This document shows, one piece after another, positions 26,735 through 36,400 of a stretch of 64,000 nucleotides of DNA. The DNA comes from Desulfatibacillum aliphaticivorans DSM 15576 (GTDB lineage: Bacteria > Desulfobacterota > Desulfobacteria > Desulfobacterales > Desulfatibacillaceae), in contig NZ_AUCT01000019.1 in the NCBI RefSeq assembly GCF_000429905.1, positions 62,001 through 126,000 of the forward strand. The letters run 5' to 3'. The first letter of the stretch is position 1; each line of letters opens with the position of its first letter. The notes under the pieces were generated by a model, which saw only the letters and a program-made list of their open reading frames with translations, searched no databases and had not been told where the DNA came from. Both the position numbers and the translations under genes were made by a program.

Positions 26735-26875
26735 AACCAATCCGGTCTCCAGCATCATAAAGCATTGGAACGGGGCGTGTTCTTGCTGATTTTTAAAAAA
26801 TTCTATTATTTAAGATGGTTAGGCTGCAGGGCTTTTTTGAAAAATTTTTTGCGGGGGAGTGTGCTGAGGATGCTT

Positions 26876-26902
26876 AGGGGAAGGCCGGGCGGCCTCCCCC
26901 AA
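26876..26902. terminator. GC hairpin between convergent LysR and biotin-carrier genes
   Basis: GGGGAAGGCC and GGCCTCCCCC around GGGC form a strong hairpin immediately past the biotin-carrier stop. There is no clear T-run on either strand, so termination is probable rather than certain. Confidence 0.45.
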
Positions 26903-26906
26903 AAAA

Positions 26907-27119
26907 CTATTCGATGGTCATGAGGACCTGGCCGGCGTCCACTTTGTCGCCTTCCTTGACCGTGATGGAAGCAACGGCGCCGCCTGCAGGAGCCGCAATG
27001 GGGTTTTCCATTTTCATGGCTTCCAGGATCATGACATCCTGATCTTCACTAACCTGATCGCCTTCTTTAACCAGAATCTGTACGATGGTTCCCGGCATAG
27101 GGGCAGCAACTTCACTCAT
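26907..27119 (-). CDS. Free-standing biotin carrier (biotinyl domain) protein
   Basis: 70 residues, a complete biotinyl domain and nothing else. The biotinylated residue is Lys36 in ILEAMKMENP, and the domain begins VAAPMPGTIVQILVKEGD. AGGAGG precedes the ATG. Such short carriers serve decarboxylases or acyl-CoA carboxylases (for example methylmalonyl/propionyl-CoA enzymes) whose other subunits are encoded elsewhere. None is adjacent here. Confidence 0.92.
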   Translation of the reverse strand: MSEVAAPMPGTIVQILVKEGDQVSEDQDVMILEAMKMENPIAAPAGGAVASITVKEGDKVDAGQVLMTIE

Positions 27120-27350
27120 GGGGTTCCTCCTGTTTAGTTGTTACAAGAATCGTCGGAATTGATAAATTCTTTATGCCTGGGCCGGAAAGGTGAGACGCCG
27201 GCCTGCATTCTCTCGCTGGTAAAGCGTCCCCAAAGGTGACGGAAAACCAAGTTAATGTCAAGAACAAAGGCGTTCTATAGGACGTCAGCGCTCTTTACAA
27301 GCCGGGAAGGGTCATGTATTTAATGCCCAGGCATGAGAAAGGATAAGACC

Positions 27351-28115
27351 ATGACGCCAAAGCCTTTAAAGCATTTCTTCATATTATTGGGGATTTTTCT
27401 GTTTGCAGCCGTCCTGGCGGCGCCTGCATGGAGCGACGCGACCCAGGGCGCCGACGACATTGAAACCGAAGACCTGATGGAGCCTTCAGCGGTTGCACTT
27501 CCTCCTGTTGACGAGGTTTTGAACAAGGTGCAGGCCCACTACGGCCAAAAGGGATTTTGCTCCCAGTTCACCCAGGTGGCCACGCTGACGGGCATGGGCA
27601 TCCAGGACACCGCCTCCGGGTATGCCTGTTTTAATTACCCGGATAAAATGCGTTGGGAATATGAGGTCCCGGAAGAACAGGTGATCATTTCCGACGGAAA
27701 GCGTTTGTGGGTGTACAGACCCTTGGACAATCAGGTGCTTGTGGGCGATTCCAAGGATTATTTCGGAGCGGGGGAAGGCGCCAGTTTTCTTACGGATGTG
27801 AACATCCTGAAAAACCAGTTCGACGTCTCTTGGGCCGAACAAGCCTGGCAGCACTCCGCCGGATTGCAAAACGCCTGGGCTTTGAAGCTTACTCCCAAAA
27901 AGGAGAATCCGGACTTTACGGTCCTGTATTTGCTCATTAACAAGAAAACATGCAGCATTTTCGAAACCGCTTCCTTTAATAATTTCGGAGACGAAACCCG
28001 GATTAATTTCGCGGAGCCTGATTTTTCAATGCCTCCCAAGGATTCGGAATTTGTGCTAACCATCCCGGAAGGGGTTGACGTCATGGAGATGTCCGGCGCC
28101 CCGGAGGGAGAATAG
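27351..28115 (+). CDS. LolA-like outer-membrane lipoprotein carrier protein
   Basis: 254 residues from the ATG at 27351, preferred over the in-frame ATG at 27333 because AAGGAT sits seven bases before it. A Sec signal (FFILLGIFLFAAVLAAPAWSD) leads to a LolA-type beta domain: VQAHYGQKGFCSQFTQVATLTGM, ASGYACFNYPDKMRWEYEVPEEQVIISDGKRLW, then TLKL-like strands to the end. It would shuttle lipoproteins across the periplasm. It lies 17 bases before nadA, so probably cotranscribed. Confidence 0.85.
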   Translation: MTPKPLKHFFILLGIFLFAAVLAAPAWSDATQGADDIETEDLMEPSAVALPPVDEVLNKVQAHYGQKGFCSQFTQVATLTGMGIQDTASGYACFNYPDKMRWEYEVPEEQVIISDGKRLWVYRPLDNQVLVGDSKDYFGAGEGASFLTDVNILKNQFDVSWAEQAWQHSAGLQNAWALKLTPKKENPDFTVLYLLINKKTCSIFETASFNNFGDETRINFAEPDFSMPPKDSEFVLTIPEGVDVMEMSGAPEGE

Positions 28116-28132
28116 AATAAGGATCAGGAATC

Positions 28133-29068
28133 ATGGACGCTAAGGCAACCAATCAGGAAGAAACCGCCCGTCTGACCGAGCGCGTGCGTCAACTGCTCAA
28201 GGAAAAAAACGCCGTCATGCTGGCTCATAATTACCAGCCCCCTGAAATCCAGGATGCGGCCGACATGTGCGGGGATTCGCTGGAGCTTTCCATCAAGGCT
28301 TCCAAGACCGGCGCCCAGGTCATCGTGTTCGCCGGAGTGCATTTCATGGCCGAAACCGCGTCCATCCTGTCGCCCCAAAAAACCGTGATCCTTCCCCGGG
28401 AAAACGCAGGCTGCCCCATGGCCGACATGATCGATCCCCAGTCCCTTGCAAAACGCAAAGAGGAGCTGCCCGGCGTGCCCGTGGTCACTTACGTCAACTC
28501 CCCGGCCGCCGTAAAGGCCCTGACCGACGTCTGCTGCACCTCCGCTAACGTGGTGAAGGTCGTCAGCAGCATTGAAGGAAGCGAAGTCCTCATGGCGCCT
28601 GACAAGAATCTGGCCATGTTCGCCTCAAGGCAGACCGACAAGAAAATCCACATCTGGGAAGGGTGCTGCCCCTACCACGACGCCCTGACTCCCCAGGACA
28701 TTCTGGCCGCCAAGGAAAAATACCCCAACGCCGTGGTTATGGCCCACCCCGAGTGCAGGCCGGAAGTGATCGACATGGCCGACGTAGCCCTCAGCACGTC
28801 GGGCATGCTGGCCTATCCCGATGCTTCGGACGCCGAGGTTTTTATTGTGGGGACCGAAGTGGGAATCCTGCATCCTTTAAAGAAAAGGCATCCCAACAAG
28901 ACGTTTATTCCCGCCTCGGAAAAACTTCTTTGCCAGGACATGAAGCGGATCACCCTGCAGGATGTGATCCGCAGCCTGGAGAACATGACCGGGGTGGTGA
29001 AGGTTCCGGAGGAAATCCGGGTCCCGGCCCTGTCCGCCGTGGAAAAAATGACGCAATACATAAACTGA
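28133..29068 (+). CDS. nadA: Quinolinate synthase A
   Basis: 311 residues, normal length. It condenses iminoaspartate with dihydroxyacetone phosphate to quinolinate, using a [4Fe-4S] cluster. Visible motifs are AVMLAHNYQPPEIQDAAD, FAGVHFMAETA, TYVNSPAAVKALTDVCCTSANV, IWEGCCPYHDALTP and MAHPECRPEV. The cluster Cys residues are among those in CCTS, GCCPYH and HPECRP. An AAGGAT site is upstream. nadB and nadC are not in the window. Confidence 0.95.
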   Translation: MDAKATNQEETARLTERVRQLLKEKNAVMLAHNYQPPEIQDAADMCGDSLELSIKASKTGAQVIVFAGVHFMAETASILSPQKTVILPRENAGCPMADMIDPQSLAKRKEELPGVPVVTYVNSPAAVKALTDVCCTSANVVKVVSSIEGSEVLMAPDKNLAMFASRQTDKKIHIWEGCCPYHDALTPQDILAAKEKYPNAVVMAHPECRPEVIDMADVALSTSGMLAYPDASDAEVFIVGTEVGILHPLKKRHPNKTFIPASEKLLCQDMKRITLQDVIRSLENMTGVVKVPEEIRVPALSAVEKMTQYIN

Positions 29069-29076
29069 CTTAAATT

Positions 29077-29805
29077 TTAAGATTTCTGAGTCAGGCCCTT
29101 CTCTATGACCTCCCGGGTTGCATACATCAGATCCGGGAGGTTTTCTTTATCATATTCGCTGGTGTCAATAGCCGGATGAATGATCATGGTTGCGTTGCCG
29201 CAATACAGATCCAGGGTGTCTGTGGGTAAAATATCCTTGGTGCCGACGATGGTCACGGGCAGGATGGGCAGGCCCAGGTCCAGGGCGAAGGTGAAAGCGC
29301 CCTTTTTGAAACGCAGCAGTTTTCCGTCGCGGCTCCTCGTTCCTTCAGGGAAGAAAAGCACGGAGGTGCCGTTGACGATTTTTTCCTTGGCTGCATTGAT
29401 GGAGGCCAGGGCCTTTTCCGTATCTGAGCGGTCGATAAAAATATGGCCCAGCCTGGCGCAGGCCGCGCCTAAAAAAGGCACGCTCCTCAATTCCGCTTTC
29501 ATGACCCATTTGAAGTCAATGCCCAACTGGCCGTAAAGCACAAAGATGTCATACTGGCTCTGATGGTTGGCGCAGATCACATAAGACTGCTTGGGGTCGA
29601 TGTTTTCACGGCCCAAAATTTTTACCCGCATGGGGGTGACGATGCTGTTCAGCTTGGCCCAGGGCACGCCTGTAATCTGTCCTACGAACTTGGGATCCAT
29701 AAACGTGCACAGCAGCATGGCAAGCAGCCCAAAGACGCAGGTGCTTACAGCAAGGACGGGTACAACGACCAGCCATTTGTAAAACTTGTAGAGCTTCCTA
29801 TTCAT
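29077..29805 (-). CDS. plsC: 1-acyl-sn-glycerol-3-phosphate acyltransferase
   Basis: 242 residues. The acyltransferase H(X4)D motif is NHQSQYD and the glycerolipid-binding motif is FPEGTRSRDG. A hydrophobic N-terminus (VVVPVLAVSTCVFGLLAMLLCTF) anchors it in the inner membrane. It acylates lysophosphatidate to phosphatidate. It is convergent with nadA (9 bases apart). Confidence 0.92.
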   Translation of the reverse strand: MNRKLYKFYKWLVVVPVLAVSTCVFGLLAMLLCTFMDPKFVGQITGVPWAKLNSIVTPMRVKILGRENIDPKQSYVICANHQSQYDIFVLYGQLGIDFKWVMKAELRSVPFLGAACARLGHIFIDRSDTEKALASINAAKEKIVNGTSVLFFPEGTRSRDGKLLRFKKGAFTFALDLGLPILPVTIVGTKDILPTDTLDLYCGNATMIIHPAIDTSEYDKENLPDLMYATREVIEKGLTQKS

Positions 29806-29941
29806 TTCTCACACCATAAAGAATTGATAATTCAAGGGTACGCGCCGGAGAAAAATGACCTTCAGTCATAACTTCCCCGGCTCATTTTTTTACTTACTCT
29901 AACTAGTGCAGTAAACGAAATAGGAAAAACCTAAAAAAATT

Positions 29942-30580
29942 TCAATGATTATTTTTGGGGCAAAGCTGGTTTTCCCGGGCTTGCTCCAGGGGTGCGCACA
30001 GGCCAAGTTGGCAGGCTTTTTCAAGATCCTTGCAGGCTTGAGCGTCTTCATGCAGGTCGAAAAAAGCCGCTCCACGGCGCACGTACGCCTCGGCGTCGTT
30101 AGGATCGCTCTCTATGACTACGGTATAGTTGTCCGTTGCGTCCCGGTATCTCCCCAACGCCTCGCAGGCAAGAGCCCGGTTAAAATAGGCCTGGGGCAAA
30201 CCGGGGTTAAGTTTGACGGTTTGGTCGAAATCGGCGAGCGCCTTTTCCGGCTGGCCTAACATCATGTATGCGCTTCCGCGGTTCAGATAAGCCGGAGGAT
30301 AGGAGGGGTTGATGTATAAGGCCTTATTGGCGCATTCAAGCGCCAGTTTGGGGTTTCGGAGTTCCTTGATGCGCAGCAGTTCCGCCGCCATCTGGCTCCA
30401 TTTTTCGGCGGAAACGGATTTTTGGGGCGCCTCCTCAGGCGGGTGGCGCAAGGGCGCAGAAGGCGTGTTGACGGTTGTCCGGGGGCGGGAGGCCTTTTCA
30501 GCGATCCCGGGCGACGGCAGGATCAGCAGGGCCGCCAAACAGATCGCCGCCGCTGGATAGCTGATAAACGTCCTCTTCAC
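29942..30580 (-). CDS. Exported tetratricopeptide-repeat protein
   Basis: 212 residues from GTG 30580, which overlaps the upstream stop as TAGTG (one base), a coupling arrangement; this also starts directly at a signal peptide (VKRTFISYPAAAICLAALLILP). An earlier in-frame ATG at 30622 would overlap the upstream gene by 43 bases and bury the signal. Three or more TPR units follow (LALECANKALYINPSYPPAYLNRGSAYMMLGQ, PEKALADFDQTVKLNPGLP, YRDATDNYTVVIESDPNDAEAYVRRG). Probably a periplasmic protein-interaction scaffold. Confidence 0.83.
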   Translation of the reverse strand: MKRTFISYPAAAICLAALLILPSPGIAEKASRPRTTVNTPSAPLRHPPEEAPQKSVSAEKWSQMAAELLRIKELRNPKLALECANKALYINPSYPPAYLNRGSAYMMLGQPEKALADFDQTVKLNPGLPQAYFNRALACEALGRYRDATDNYTVVIESDPNDAEAYVRRGAAFFDLHEDAQACKDLEKACQLGLCAPLEQARENQLCPKNNH

Positions 30581-31110
30581 TAAAAGGACGCCGAGCCGGT
30601 GCGTAAAATCCGGTTGGTCCATCCTTCGGGAATGGAGCCTGTGGACAGAATTTCCTGGCTCGGCCCGGGATAAACCACAGAGCCTGCGTCCGCCGCGGGA
30701 TTGCGTAAATAGAATCCGTACGAGGTGGCGTCCTGGTTCACGTCTTTGAGGCTGAGCTTAACGTCCTCCTCTCCTTCGCCGGACCGATCCGCTTCTTCGC
30801 TCAATGCAAGAATCTCAAGGTCCGAAACCTTGGTGTCCGGGTCGGTTGCGCAGTCGCACAACGCCTGGAAAAAGAGCTTTTTCGGCAGGGCGTGCGGCGT
30901 GCAAACCATAGATTCCAGGCTGCTGTCGCCCATTTCCTCCATGCCCAGGTCCACGGCCATGTTCAAAAAATGCTCCGCCTTTTCTAAGGTGATGACGTCC
31001 TCGGGCGAAAACAGAAGATTTTCCGGGGTGACGGGCGCATCGGCGGCAAAGCCGGCTGTATAAGCGGCCAGAAAAACCACGGCCGTAAGAATAAGGGTTC
31101 TTTCATGCAT
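30580..31110 (-). CDS. Small secreted hypothetical protein
   Basis: 176 residues from ATG 31110, which has an AAAAGGGGGCC stretch upstream and a Sec signal (LTAVVFLAAYTAGFAADA). The mature part is acidic with two Cys pairs (MVCTPHALPK, ALCDCATDPD). No family recognised. It is translationally coupled to the TPR gene (one-base overlap), so the two products probably work together in the periplasm. Confidence 0.7.
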   Translation of the reverse strand: MHERTLILTAVVFLAAYTAGFAADAPVTPENLLFSPEDVITLEKAEHFLNMAVDLGMEEMGDSSLESMVCTPHALPKKLFFQALCDCATDPDTKVSDLEILALSEEADRSGEGEEDVKLSLKDVNQDATSYGFYLRNPAADAGSVVYPGPSQEILSTGSIPEGWTNRILRTGSASF

Positions 31111-31475
31111 GACAGGCCCCCTTTTGTCGGGATGTTGGCAGGCGTCTCCGGGACAGGTGGAATGGTCAAGGCGTTTCTCCACTTAAATCAGGATACTCCG
31201 CTCCTCGCTCAATGTCAATAACTGACCGTACGATGAAAAATATCGGCTTGATCCAGCGAAACCTTTACAAATTTTTTCTGCAGCGAAGGCATATGGATAG
31301 GGGCGCCCACAGGCAGCGGCATTAATTTCAATTAACGGCGCCCGGACCGGGGTCGCTTAAATTAGGCGAAAAAAAAGGGCGTCATCCGAAGTTAACGGAG
31401 GGCGCCCTTTGTTTTATGAAGACTGTTCAGAAAAATGAACCTAAATAAACAAAAACGTAAAATGCGGGAAGACGG
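31111..31475. other. Intergenic region
   Basis: No gene seen. It includes the likely promoter of the secreted-protein/TPR pair near 31190-31230 and the terminator of the PilZ gene at 31366-31410. Confidence 0.5.
31366..31410 (-). terminator. Intrinsic terminator of the PilZ gene
   Basis: On the minus strand, AAAGGGCG, a long inner loop and CGCCCTTT are followed by a run of T (TTTTTTTTCGCC). The plus strand also has TGTTTT after the hairpin, so it works both ways. Confidence 0.75.
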
Positions 31476-31820
31476 CTAGGCTTGCTCGCCTTCAAAGGCG
31501 ACGACATAGGCCTTAAGCACATCCAGTTGCTCGTCGCTCACCTCGGAGAATCTGATGCCGGACTCAAACATTCCTTCCGGGTTGGCCAAGGACCTGACCA
31601 CCTCGCCCTTGATTGCCACGAGATTTTCTTCAAAGGCAATGGTTACAGCTACCTGGAAGCCTTCCTCCAGTTGTTCGCCGGTCTCCAGCAAAATGCCCGA
31701 TTCCGAGACATTAAGAGTCCTTCCCATGCCTTGACATTCGGAGTTGCCATCGCAATCAAAGCATGTATATGACAGCAAATTCAGTGAATCGACTCTGTTG
31801 TGTCTTCTTCTTTCTTTCAT
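31476..31820 (-). CDS. PilZ-domain protein (c-di-GMP receptor candidate)
   Basis: 114 residues. The c-di-GMP motifs are present: RxxxR in RRHNR near the start and NVSESGILLETG. A CxxC-like pair (CFDCDGNSEC) is inserted between them, which is unusual and could bind metal. The family controls motility, adhesion or exopolysaccharide in response to c-di-GMP. It is divergent from a cNMP/PilZ gene, which suggests a small local signalling group. Confidence 0.85.
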   Translation of the reverse strand: MKERRRHNRVDSLNLLSYTCFDCDGNSECQGMGRTLNVSESGILLETGEQLEEGFQVAVTIAFEENLVAIKGEVVRSLANPEGMFESGIRFSEVSDEQLDVLKAYVVAFEGEQA

Positions 31821-32037
31821 AAATCAATCCTGTGAAGAGTGAATTTGATTCCGGTTTGGAATATTTTAAGGGCTTTATAATGAATGAGAAAAAAAGTCAA
31901 CAGAATACAGGACATACCACAAATTGTGGGCCGTGTGAAAACCGTTACCATTTGTTGACAAAGAACGAATACTTGCCATAATCTATTTGATGGATTAGTT
32001 TAGACTGGTTAAAATTAGGCAAAAAGGAAAGCCGACC

Positions 32038-32721
32038 ATGCTTAACACAACGTCAGAAGAGACGTATCGAGACGGGGAGACTATTTTTGAAGAAGGCAGC
32101 ACCGGCGACTGGGTGTACGTCGTGGAATCCGGAGCTGTTGAACTATATAAGATCGTGGACGGAAAGAAAGTGGTGATAGAAGTGCTGAGGGCCGGAGAGG
32201 TTTTCGGCGAACTGGCCTTCATCGCGCGCTTTCCCCGGACCGCCTCGGCCAGGGCTTTGGGAGACACCGTGCTTGGGGTCATGGACAAAATGTACATGGA
32301 CACCGAGTACAACAAGCTCTCGGGCAGTTTTCAGCTTGTGTTGAAAAGCCTGGCCATGCGCTTGAAAAAGACCACCGAAGCCGCTGTGGGAAAGCAATCC
32401 ACTCGCTTTGAGCCCCGGATCAACAAGTGCATAGCCCTGACTTTCAAGGACAAGGACGCTTTTATTCAGGCGTACAGCCATAACCTGTCCGGGTCCGGCC
32501 TGTTCATCAAGACGTCCAAGCCCCTGCCCAAGGGGGACACTCTGGATCTTCAAATAAAGATTCCCAAGCTGGAGTCGCCGTTGAAGTTCCTGTGCGTGGT
32601 GGCCTGGAGCCGCAAGGAAACCAGCGATCCTGTGAACCTGCCCGTGGGCATGGGCGTTAAATTCGTGCAAATGTCCGACGGTGAAAAAGACCGGCTGCGG
32701 AAAATACTCGCCGCCATTTGA
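32038..32721 (+). CDS. cNMP-binding and PilZ domain fusion protein
   Basis: 227 residues with AAAAGGAAA before the ATG. Residues 1-110 form a CRP-type cyclic-nucleotide domain (IFEEGSTGDWVYVVESGAVELY, VFGELAFIARFPRTAS phosphate cassette) without a HTH. Residues 120-227 are PilZ (RFEPR as RxxxR; HNLSGSGLFIKTS). It may integrate a nucleotide signal with c-di-GMP; whether both ligands bind is not shown by sequence. The gene lies 36 bases before the lytic transglycosylase gene. Confidence 0.88.
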   Translation: MLNTTSEETYRDGETIFEEGSTGDWVYVVESGAVELYKIVDGKKVVIEVLRAGEVFGELAFIARFPRTASARALGDTVLGVMDKMYMDTEYNKLSGSFQLVLKSLAMRLKKTTEAAVGKQSTRFEPRINKCIALTFKDKDAFIQAYSHNLSGSGLFIKTSKPLPKGDTLDLQIKIPKLESPLKFLCVVAWSRKETSDPVNLPVGMGVKFVQMSDGEKDRLRKILAAI

Positions 32722-32756
32722 TGACTGAAGCTGAATCTTACGGCTGAATAACCCGG

Positions 32757-33425
32757 ATGACTCCAACTGCGATGAAACCTATAAGCCGCCATTTTGCCGG
32801 AATGATGAAAACAGCCGCCGTTTGTGTGATGGCTTGGGCGCTTTTGTGCCTGGCTGCGCCTTCGGCTTTGGCGGACATCTACCGGTACGTGGATGAACAG
32901 GGAGTCACCCATTATACTAACGTGCCTACTCGCGGGAGCTACACCCTGTATATCAGGGAAGCGACTCTCTCCAAAAAGCTGAGAGGAACGCCGGCCAGCT
33001 ACGACACGCATATCAAAGAGGCTTCGGACCTGCACCATGTGGATTTCGACCTGATCAAGGCGGTCATCAAGGTGGAGTCGGATTTCAACCCCAGGGCGAT
33101 TTCCAAGGCGGGCGCCCGGGGGCTTATGCAGGTCATGCCGGGCAATTTCGTTCGCCTTGGCATTTCCGATCCGGAAAACCCGCGGCAAAATATTATTGGA
33201 GGAACTTGCTACCTGCGCCAGATGCTGAATCGCTTTGGCGGAAAAACCACCCTGGCCCTGGCGGCCTACAACGCCGGCCCCGGCGCGGTGGAAAAATACA
33301 ACAGCATTCCCCCTTATGAAGAAACGCGGAATTACGTCCGCAAAGTAATGTTGGAGTATCGCCGCCTCCGCAAGATCAGACGGGATAGCGGCATGCAGTG
33401 GCAGGTGCACGCATCAACCCCTTGA
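32757..33425 (+). CDS. Exported lytic transglycosylase (SLT) with DUF4124 domain
   Basis: 222 residues. After a Sec signal (MMKTAAVCVMAWALLCLAAPSALAD) comes a DUF4124 segment (IYRYVDEQGVTHYTNVP) and an SLT domain with catalytic Glu in IKVESDFNP, GLMQVMPGN and ALAAYNAGPGAVEKY. It cleaves peptidoglycan glycan strands. The start is uncertain: ATG 32757 is used but an ATG at the second signal-proximal Met (MMK) would give a more typical signal peptide. The gene precedes hrpA by 7 bases. Confidence 0.9.
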   Translation: MTPTAMKPISRHFAGMMKTAAVCVMAWALLCLAAPSALADIYRYVDEQGVTHYTNVPTRGSYTLYIREATLSKKLRGTPASYDTHIKEASDLHHVDFDLIKAVIKVESDFNPRAISKAGARGLMQVMPGNFVRLGISDPENPRQNIIGGTCYLRQMLNRFGGKTTLALAAYNAGPGAVEKYNSIPPYEETRNYVRKVMLEYRRLRKIRRDSGMQWQVHASTP

Positions 33426-33432
33426 TTAGACC

Positions 33433-36400
33433 ATGAGCCCAGATAAAACAGAGGGAATGGAAAAGCCCAAGGGGTCTGCGCCCAAACGCGGCCGAAAGCC
33501 TATCCGGAAAACCGTTCCCGAAAAAAAATCCGAAGAGCCCGCAAATAAAGCGGAGTCCAAAGAATCCCTTGTCCGGAAGAGCAAGCGCAAGGAGCAGTCC
33601 ATCCGCTCCAGGCTGCCCAGGGCCATGGGCCGGGATCGCCACGCCGTCCTGCGCCAATTGGATCGCCTCCGCTCTCCCAAGATTTCCCTGGATAAAAAAT
33701 CCAAGACCCTGAGCGCGCTGCAAAATCAGGTCGCCTCTTCCGTGAAGGAAAGAAAGCTGCGGGAAAAATCCCGGCCTTCGTTTGCCTATCCCGAAGAACT
33801 GCCTATCTCCGGCCGCAGCGAGGAAATCGTCGAGGCGATCCAGGAAAACCAGGTGGTGGTCATCACCGGCGAGACGGGCTCCGGAAAAACCACCCAGATC
33901 CCCAAAATGTGCCTGGCCGCCGGCCGGGGCGTGGACGGGCTTATCGGCTGCACCCAACCCCGGCGGGTGGCGGCCGTCACCGTAGCCCAGCGCATCGCCG
34001 AAGAGTTGGGCGAGGACCTGGGCAAGTCCGTAGGCTATAAAATCCGGTTTAAGGAAACCGGCGGCAAGTCCGAAGCCCCGTTCATCAAGATCATGACAGA
34101 CGGCGTGCTTCTGGCCGAATTTCAGCACGATCCATTTTTCACCAAATACGACACCATCATCGTGGACGAGGCCCATGAACGCAGCCTGAACATCGACTTT
34201 ATCCTGGGCATCTTAAAAAACCTGCTGCCCAAGCGCCCGGACCTGAAGGTGATCATCACCTCCGCGACCATTGACACGGAAAAATTTTCCAAGGCCTTTA
34301 ACGATGCTCCCATTGTGGAAGTCTCGGGCCGCATGTATCCCGTGGAAGTCCGGTACGAGCCTCTTTTGACAAGCGGAGACGAAAACAGCGACGCAGGATA
34401 CGTGGACGGCGCAGTCCGGGCCGTGGAGACCATTTTTTCCCGCAGGCCCAAAGGCGACATCCTGGTGTTCATGCCCACGGAAAGCGACATCCGGGAGACC
34501 TGCGACTTGCTTCAGGCCCGGCGCTTTCCCAATGCCCTGATCCTGCCCCTTTTCGGGCGGCTGGCCGGCGGCGAGCAGGCCCGCGTTTTCGCCCGGCATT
34601 CGGGAATCAAGGTGGTCGTGGCCACCAATGTGGCGGAAACCTCCATCACCATTCCCGGCATCCGGTACGTGGTGGATACGGGGCTCGCCAGGATATCACG
34701 CTACAGCCCCCGGACCGGCACCACCAGCCTGCCAGTGGACAAAATCTCCAAAAGCAGCGCGGACCAGCGCATGGGCCGCTGCGGCCGCGTGGCCGAAGGC
34801 ATTTGCATCCGCCTCTATGACGAGGAGGATTACGAGTCCCGGCCCCAGTTCACCCTGCCGGAAATCCTCCGGGCCAACCTGGCCGAGGTCATCCTGCGCA
34901 TGGTGGCTTCACGCCTGCCTGAAGTGCACAACTTTCCCTTTGTGGACCCGCCGGACCCGCGCAGCATCCGCGACGGTTTCAATGTGTTGCGGGAACTGGG
35001 CGCGTTGCTGGACCCCAGGCCCGGCGAAAAAACCTATACCATGACCAAAAAGGGCCGCACCATGGCCCGGCTGCCGGTGGATCCCAGGATCTCGGCCATT
35101 CTCATCGAGGCCCACCCCAGGGGATGCCTGGCCGAAGCGCTCATTATCGCCTCGGCCCTGTGCATCATCGATCCCCGGGAGAGGCCGGCCGAAAAAGCCC
35201 TGCAGGCGGATCAGGCCCATAGGACCTTCGCCCATGGATCGTCCGACTTTCTGTTTTACCTCAACCTGTGGCAGGCCTACTTCCAGCACATGGACAAGGT
35301 GAAGTCGGGCAATCAGATGAAAAAATGGTCCATCGCCAATTTCCTCTCGTACAAGCGCATGCGGGAATGGCGGGACGTGCATCAACAATTGACCGCCATC
35401 CTTATTGACGAAGGGTTCATTAAAAAAACGCCTCCCATGCCCAAGGCTTTTGAGCCCGGCATGGAGGATTGCCGGTATGAGCCCCTGCATCAGAGCATCG
35501 CCTCGGCCTACTTGTCCCAGGTGGCCTCCAAAAAGGACAAAAACATTTATCAGGGAACCAAGGGCCGGGAGGTCATGCTTTTTCCCGGATCGTTTTTGTT
35601 CAATCACGGCGGGCAATGGATCGTGTCCGCCCAAATGGTGCACACGTCCCGGCTGTTCGCACGCATGGCCGCAAACATCCTGCCCGAATGGCTGGAGGAG
35701 CCTGCAGGCCCCTTGTGCACCCGCACCTACCTGGAGCCTCATTTTGAAAAGAACCGGGGCGAGGTCATCGCCAAGGAGCAAGTGAGCCTCATGGGGCTCA
35801 TTATCATCGCGGGCAGGCCCACGTCCTACGGGCCCATCAATCCTCAAGAGGCGACGGAGCTATTCATCCAGGGCGCTTTGGTGGAATGCCAGACCAACGA
35901 AAAATTCGGGTTTCTGGCCCATAATCAAAAAGTCCTGAACGAAGCCCGGGACATGGAGGAACGCCTTCGCAGGCGGGACCTGGTTGTGGACGAGCTGGGC
36001 ATCTCCCGGTTTTACGAGCAGCGGCTGGACACGGTCTATTCCATCCAATCCTTGAAGAAGATTATCAAGGACAAAGGCGGGGACTCTTTTTTGCGCATGG
36101 ACGTAACCGACGTCATGGTGCGCTCGCCCGAAGCCGAGGACCTTTCCCAATACCCCAACCGGCTCAAGGTGGACGGCGCCAAGTTCAAGCTCCAATACCG
36201 CTTCGATCCCGGCAGGCCGGGCGACGGCGTGACCATCAAAATTCCCCAGCCCCTGGTGTCCTCCGTGCCGCCCGAGCCTCTGGAATGGGTGGTGCCCGGC
36301 CTTTTGCCCGAAAAAGTCACGGCCATGATCAAAGGCCTGCCCAAGCCCTTGCGGGTCAGGCTGGTTCCCGTGAATAAAACCGTGGATCGCGTCATGGACA

